Source: Sphagnum compactum (taxonomy: Eukaryota > Bryophyta > Sphagnopsida > Sphagnales). From it: a stretch of DNA of 64,000 nucleotides. The DNA lies in NCBI GenBank assembly GCA_965153455.1, contig OZ234493.1, positions 30,618,213-30,682,212 on the forward strand. The letters run 5' to 3'. This document shows positions 60,500-64,000 of the stretch, piece after piece (positions within the stretch are counted from its first letter, which is position 1; the number at the start of each line of letters is the position of its first letter). The position numbers and the translations under genes are program-made. Under the pieces are notes generated by a model. That model was not told the origin of the DNA. It saw only the letters and a program-made list of their open reading frames with translations, and did no database searches.

Positions 60500-60995
60500 G
60501 GCTTGGCAAAAGCAGCTGCTTGTTTGGAAAGTGGAAATTTTTATACCATTCTGGAACCAACAATTCAAGGCACCCAATTTCATGATGCAATGGTATCAGT
60601 ATCAATATGACTCATATGGTACCAGCTGGTATAAGCTTTTGACTCTGGTATGAATCCAGTGTCTCATTAGGGTTAATTTTTTAGGGTTTCATCCACTCCA
60701 TGTTGCGCATAACAAAGGCAATTAGTGTTGAAATACGATAACCAGATTGTAGCTATTGAAAAACAGAAAGAAACCAGAGACATGCTTGAAGGTTCAGCAA
60801 GGGAGCAGCCAACATCACTCATAAAAAGGTTTAAGTGCAAATTCAAAATAAGAAAATGGGTACAACTGAAAAAAAATTCTACTCCTTTGTAGATCACATT
60901 GCTCTTGTGCAAAATGCATCATTGATGTAGGCAAAACCAGTGGAAAGAGTACAATGTCAAAAGTCTTATCAAAATGTTTTGGAGTCACTACAAAC
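60500..60995. other. Intergenic DNA, no gene recognised
   Basis: Between the tandem array and the hAT remnant. The open frames at 60381-60653 (plus) and 60912-60673 (minus) show no protein features. Confidence 0.4.
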
Positions 60996-61210
60996 TTCAT
61001 TACTTTGCATCTTTAAATTACCTAGCATCTTTGAGCTCATTTTCAAAGTCATCTAGTAGCTCCTTTTCAATTGTCATCCCCCAAACAACAAGAGAGCAAT
61101 AACTTCATTACTTTCCATCTTTAAAGTACCTAGCATCCTCGAGCTTATTTTCAAAGTCATCTAGTAGCTCCTCTTCAATCGTCATCCCCCCAACAGCAAG
61201 AGAGCAATAG
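60996..61210. repeat. Tandem duplication of about 107 bp, two copies
   Basis: CATTACTTTGCATCTTTAAA at about 60998 recurs as CATTACTTTCCATCTTTAAA at about 61105, followed in both by TACCTAGCATC, TTTTCAAAGTCATCTAGTAG and AACAAGAGAGCAATA-like text. On the minus strand the unit reads MTIEEELLDDFENKLEDARY, so it duplicates the 3' end of the hAT coding region that follows. Confidence 0.85.
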
Positions 61211-62600
61211 CTCGTCCTCATGTCACATGGCTAATTCATCAAAATCATAACCAATTTGTCCAAGTTCTCCATGCCCAATTGACACCGTCATAAACTAAAT
61301 TAATATTTTGGCAATGCTAGATATGCGTTCAATTTCAATTTGAAAACCTAGGATACCTAGAAATTGACGACCAAGGAATGCAACATTAGGAAATTGTTTT
61401 GCATGGTCTTTACACCATTGCAAGGGTGATTTTTGTTATCATCCACAAGTTATGTGACGATACAAATACAATTTAAATTTCACCAAAGAAATACTGGTTT
61501 CTTCTGTAGAAGCTGCAACCCTTCACAAGGAGTCATCATTGATGTGCGTTAAAGGAGGAGGGCCTTCCACATGCCTTGGGTTTAGATGTTTGGAACACCA
61601 CCAAGAGTGGCAACAAAACATGCTAGTCATATTGTTTCACAATTGTTGCAGCTTTATCCCAACCTACATATTCCATGATGTATTGTGACCCTTTAAACCT
61701 TGGATTGGGTTGAAGAGTGCACATATTGTGCACAGTAACAACATTAAAGGTCATAACAAAAGCCAAAAAAAGCTCCAACACATTAATCACTTCAAGCACC
61801 ATTCTACCATATAGAATTTTCAACTTTGTGTCAAACTCTCCACACATTAATGGAAGGTTTAATGACGTATGAGCTCAATAGTCTTTATGCATCTTAATAC
61901 AAATGGAAAATGCTACAAACAAAACATTTAAAAGCAACCAATACCTTCTAATTTGGTTCATAATGCACTATTCCACCATAGGGCCAAAGGTTTGTGTCAT
62001 AGTTTTGGTAATTACCCATGTTGAACCAAATGGTACTCGTTTGCAACCCAAAGGTCTGTCAGCTATAGCAAAGGTTTATGGCAACAACATATTCCAAGGT
62101 TTCCTGAAAGAAAACAACCTTGGAAGTAAACCGAGGTTTGATTGGTGCTTTGAATTTTCAGGGTCTCAAGCCAATTTCCTTACATGCCGATTCCCATTCC
62201 TGCCTACCCTTCCCCAACTTCTTTAACCCAACAAACTTGTAATGGTTTTCTACAAAGCACTTTGAGCTTTTACTACATTCAATTCCTTCATCCCAACACC
62301 AATATTAGTATCATTAGTGGCATATTGACATGCTTTACACATGACATGGCCAAAACAAGTGCCACTAAATGGTGCAACAAGTTACAATGGCACACAAGAT
62401 ACAATACTGGTGAATGCAGAAACATGTGTGTTGAGGTTTATGCCTTCATCTTTAACACAAGTAATAATCTTGCTTGTGAGTTCATATTTAGTCAAAAGAA
62501 ATTTCACCTATTTTTCCAATGTTTCAAAAAACCCGACTATAACATGGTAGGGGACCCAAGCATCATTAATAAAATTAATCACTAACGGGAACATATCAAA
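61020..62600 (-). mobile_element. Second decayed hAT-superfamily transposase
   Basis: Minus-strand text in order from the 5' side: KPRFTSKVVFFQETLEYVVA and INLCYS (about 62150-62060), CIKMHKDY.AHTSLNLPLMC (about 61900-61850), GEFDTKLKILYGRMVLEVIN, VHNMCTLQPNPRFKGSQYIM...WDKAATIVKQYD (61847-61623), and LQWCKDHAKQFPNVAFLGRQ / FLGILGFQIEIERISSIAKI (about 61445-61310), the C-terminal dimerisation core. It ends with the duplicated ELLDDFENKLEDARYFKD segment. The LxPRFK and Q.E.ER..SIA blocks identify hAT. Sequence differs clearly from the hAT at 27.5-29.3 kb, so this is another lineage. Stops and frameshifts make it inactive. Terminal repeats were not found; the 5' part (62.25-62.6 kb) is barely readable. 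Confidence 0.7.
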
Positions 62601-62609
62601 ACCAATTCT

Positions 62610-64000
62610 AAACATCTAAAGGTCAAATGTACCAGTGGATGTATCACATTGTGCAATGGTTAGTAATACATGCATCTTCATCACCTTAGCCAAAATATTT
62701 GGGATATGCCCCTAAATAAATTACTTTCATGAAGGAAATTTGATTCTATCACACTAGCGCATTACAAGATGATGCAATCAAGGATTTTCAACAAAAGATG
62801 AAGGCATGTACCCTTTTACAATCAACAAAACCAAATCTTTTATAAACTTCTTCTGATTTAGATCATTTGGTTTGTAAGGGTTTTAGCCCCAAAAAAAACC
62901 TTTTTTGGATCGCGTCATGCTACTGCTACTATTGGAAACTTGAACATTAGGGTGGCACAACATGCACCTCATGCTCTAGACAAGTTGAATTTAGACATGT
63001 GCAATTGGATCATTCAGTACAAAAAATGCCCAAACAAGGGAAACGTGGCTATGGGACTCTAAAAAATTTGGTTCTTTTATAGCTTAGTGAACAAAACACC
63101 CCATGTGTTTTGTTAAACATCAACTCTTTGAATCACTTTTTCAATTTCTACCTCTACAACGTTAAACGTGTCAACTCCTTGGATCAACTCGCTAGTCATG
63201 CCACTACACCAAAATGCATCATAGTCCACTCTGGGTTTCATTAGATTTTGAGTGAATTTGGACATTTTTTATCATGGTGAAATTAGTCAACCCCTTAGTG
63301 AACTTGAACCAGTTGCTATGGACAGTGAATTGGTTCACTAGTACCTAATGAAACAAGGTTACTTTAAGTGTAATATAAATTTACCAGGCCATTCACTTGT
63401 TAGTTAATTAACTAGGTAGCATGAAAATCAATTAAATTTAAATTATTTAATATATAATATTATTGATAATTTCATGAATTTTTTAGCCTATGAGTTATTG
63501 ACACGTGTCACTACTTAGGTTACGTAAACCATGTAATCAACCTAGGCACCTACTTTAGGGAACTAAATAAGAAAATATTTGGTCAACTTACTACTATTAA
63601 CCACTAACACACCACTTGTGAAGTTTGATCCCTTGATTTTTAGAATGGAAACAAACACCCCTACCATCAAACCACCTCACTTGTTGCAAAAAATGTTACA
63701 TTACATTCTATTTATCAAATACTTCGTTTTGAACATTACAAAAACATAAACTTTGAAAATTCATATTTTATTGAGATTTTGTCCAAACGAAATTATTCGA
63801 ATTTACTTTTTAAAAAAATTCATTAATGTACATAATTACATTTATTTCCTTTTGAAAGTGTAAAATCATTTGAATAATTTTGTTTGAATATCACTATTCA
63901 ATAACATTCCAATGACCATTTTTTTGAAAAAGAGAATGTTTAATAAATGGATAAGATTTTTGCTAATATAATAATATTACCTATGTTAAAATTATTTTTA
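62610..64000. other. AT-rich intergenic DNA, no gene recognised
   Basis: No protein-like frame on either strand. The stretch may include the 5' terminal part of the hAT element, but no inverted repeat could be matched. The final 600 bp is very AT-rich. Confidence 0.4.

Noticed and set aside
61903-62585. Two plus-strand frames of 107 and 133 codons
   Set aside because: They lie opposite the hAT coding text on the minus strand and have no protein features of their own.
1-64000. CRISPR arrays, bacterial operons or phage-like systems
   Set aside because: The tandem repeats found have no spacer-repeat alternation and the genes are intron-bearing plant genes; nothing supports a prokaryotic system.

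Overview
This is nuclear DNA from a land plant. The evidence is a plant-type external NAD(P)H dehydrogenase gene (NDB, with an EF-hand) split by GT-AG introns, an exon of the plant-specific At4g08330-like family, a diverged copy of a plant mitochondrial 5S rRNA gene, and decayed plant-type DNA transposons (two hAT lineages, one PIF/Harbinger, two Tourist-like MITEs). Most of the window is AT-rich, gene-poor and repeat-dense. The species cannot be fixed by eye; a non-flowering plant such as a moss is a low-confidence guess.

Layout. 0-2.2 kb: last coding exon of an At4g08330-like gene and its 3' flank. 2.2-16 kb: AT-rich DNA with TTTACACTTA-type repeats, two tandem decayed FCP1/NLI-like phosphatase-domain genes (minus strand, 5.9-8.1 kb), a GGCCACCAAAT array, and an AATAACC-type array that switches strand near 12.1 kb. 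16-19.4 kb: extremely AT-rich DNA ending in an 86-bp satellite. 19.4-24.3 kb: a base-balanced island with a good TATA box but no recognisable protein. 24.3-37 kb: decayed hAT element, several short tandem arrays, a promoter-like GC-richer segment at 31.2-32.9 kb, a Tourist-like MITE and a GC-rich hairpin region at 35 kb. 37.1-37.8 kb: a mitochondrial DNA insertion carrying rrn5. 38-49.6 kb: second MITE, decayed PIF/Harbinger transposase followed directly by telomere-like repeats, an unidentified decayed gene, and GA-rich arrays. 51.9-54.8 kb: a decayed intron-containing coiled-coil plus RING-like gene of unknown family. 56.3-59.3 kb: the NDB gene (minus strand), preceded upstream by a five-copy tandem array of about 210 bp (59.46-60.5 kb). 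61.0-62.6 kb: second decayed hAT element. The remainder shows nothing recognisable.

Only two genes look functional or nearly so: the At4g08330-like exon and NDB. NDB is conserved over its whole length but has an in-frame TAA replacing a normally conserved Gln codon about 105 codons before its natural stop, and needs either a 67/79-nt intron or a frameshift in exon 1. Many decayed ORFs are broken at Gln or Arg codons (CAA/CAG/CGA to TAA/TAG/TGA), consistent with cytosine deamination of methylated, silenced DNA. No operon-like or clustered pathway is visible; the genes appear independent.
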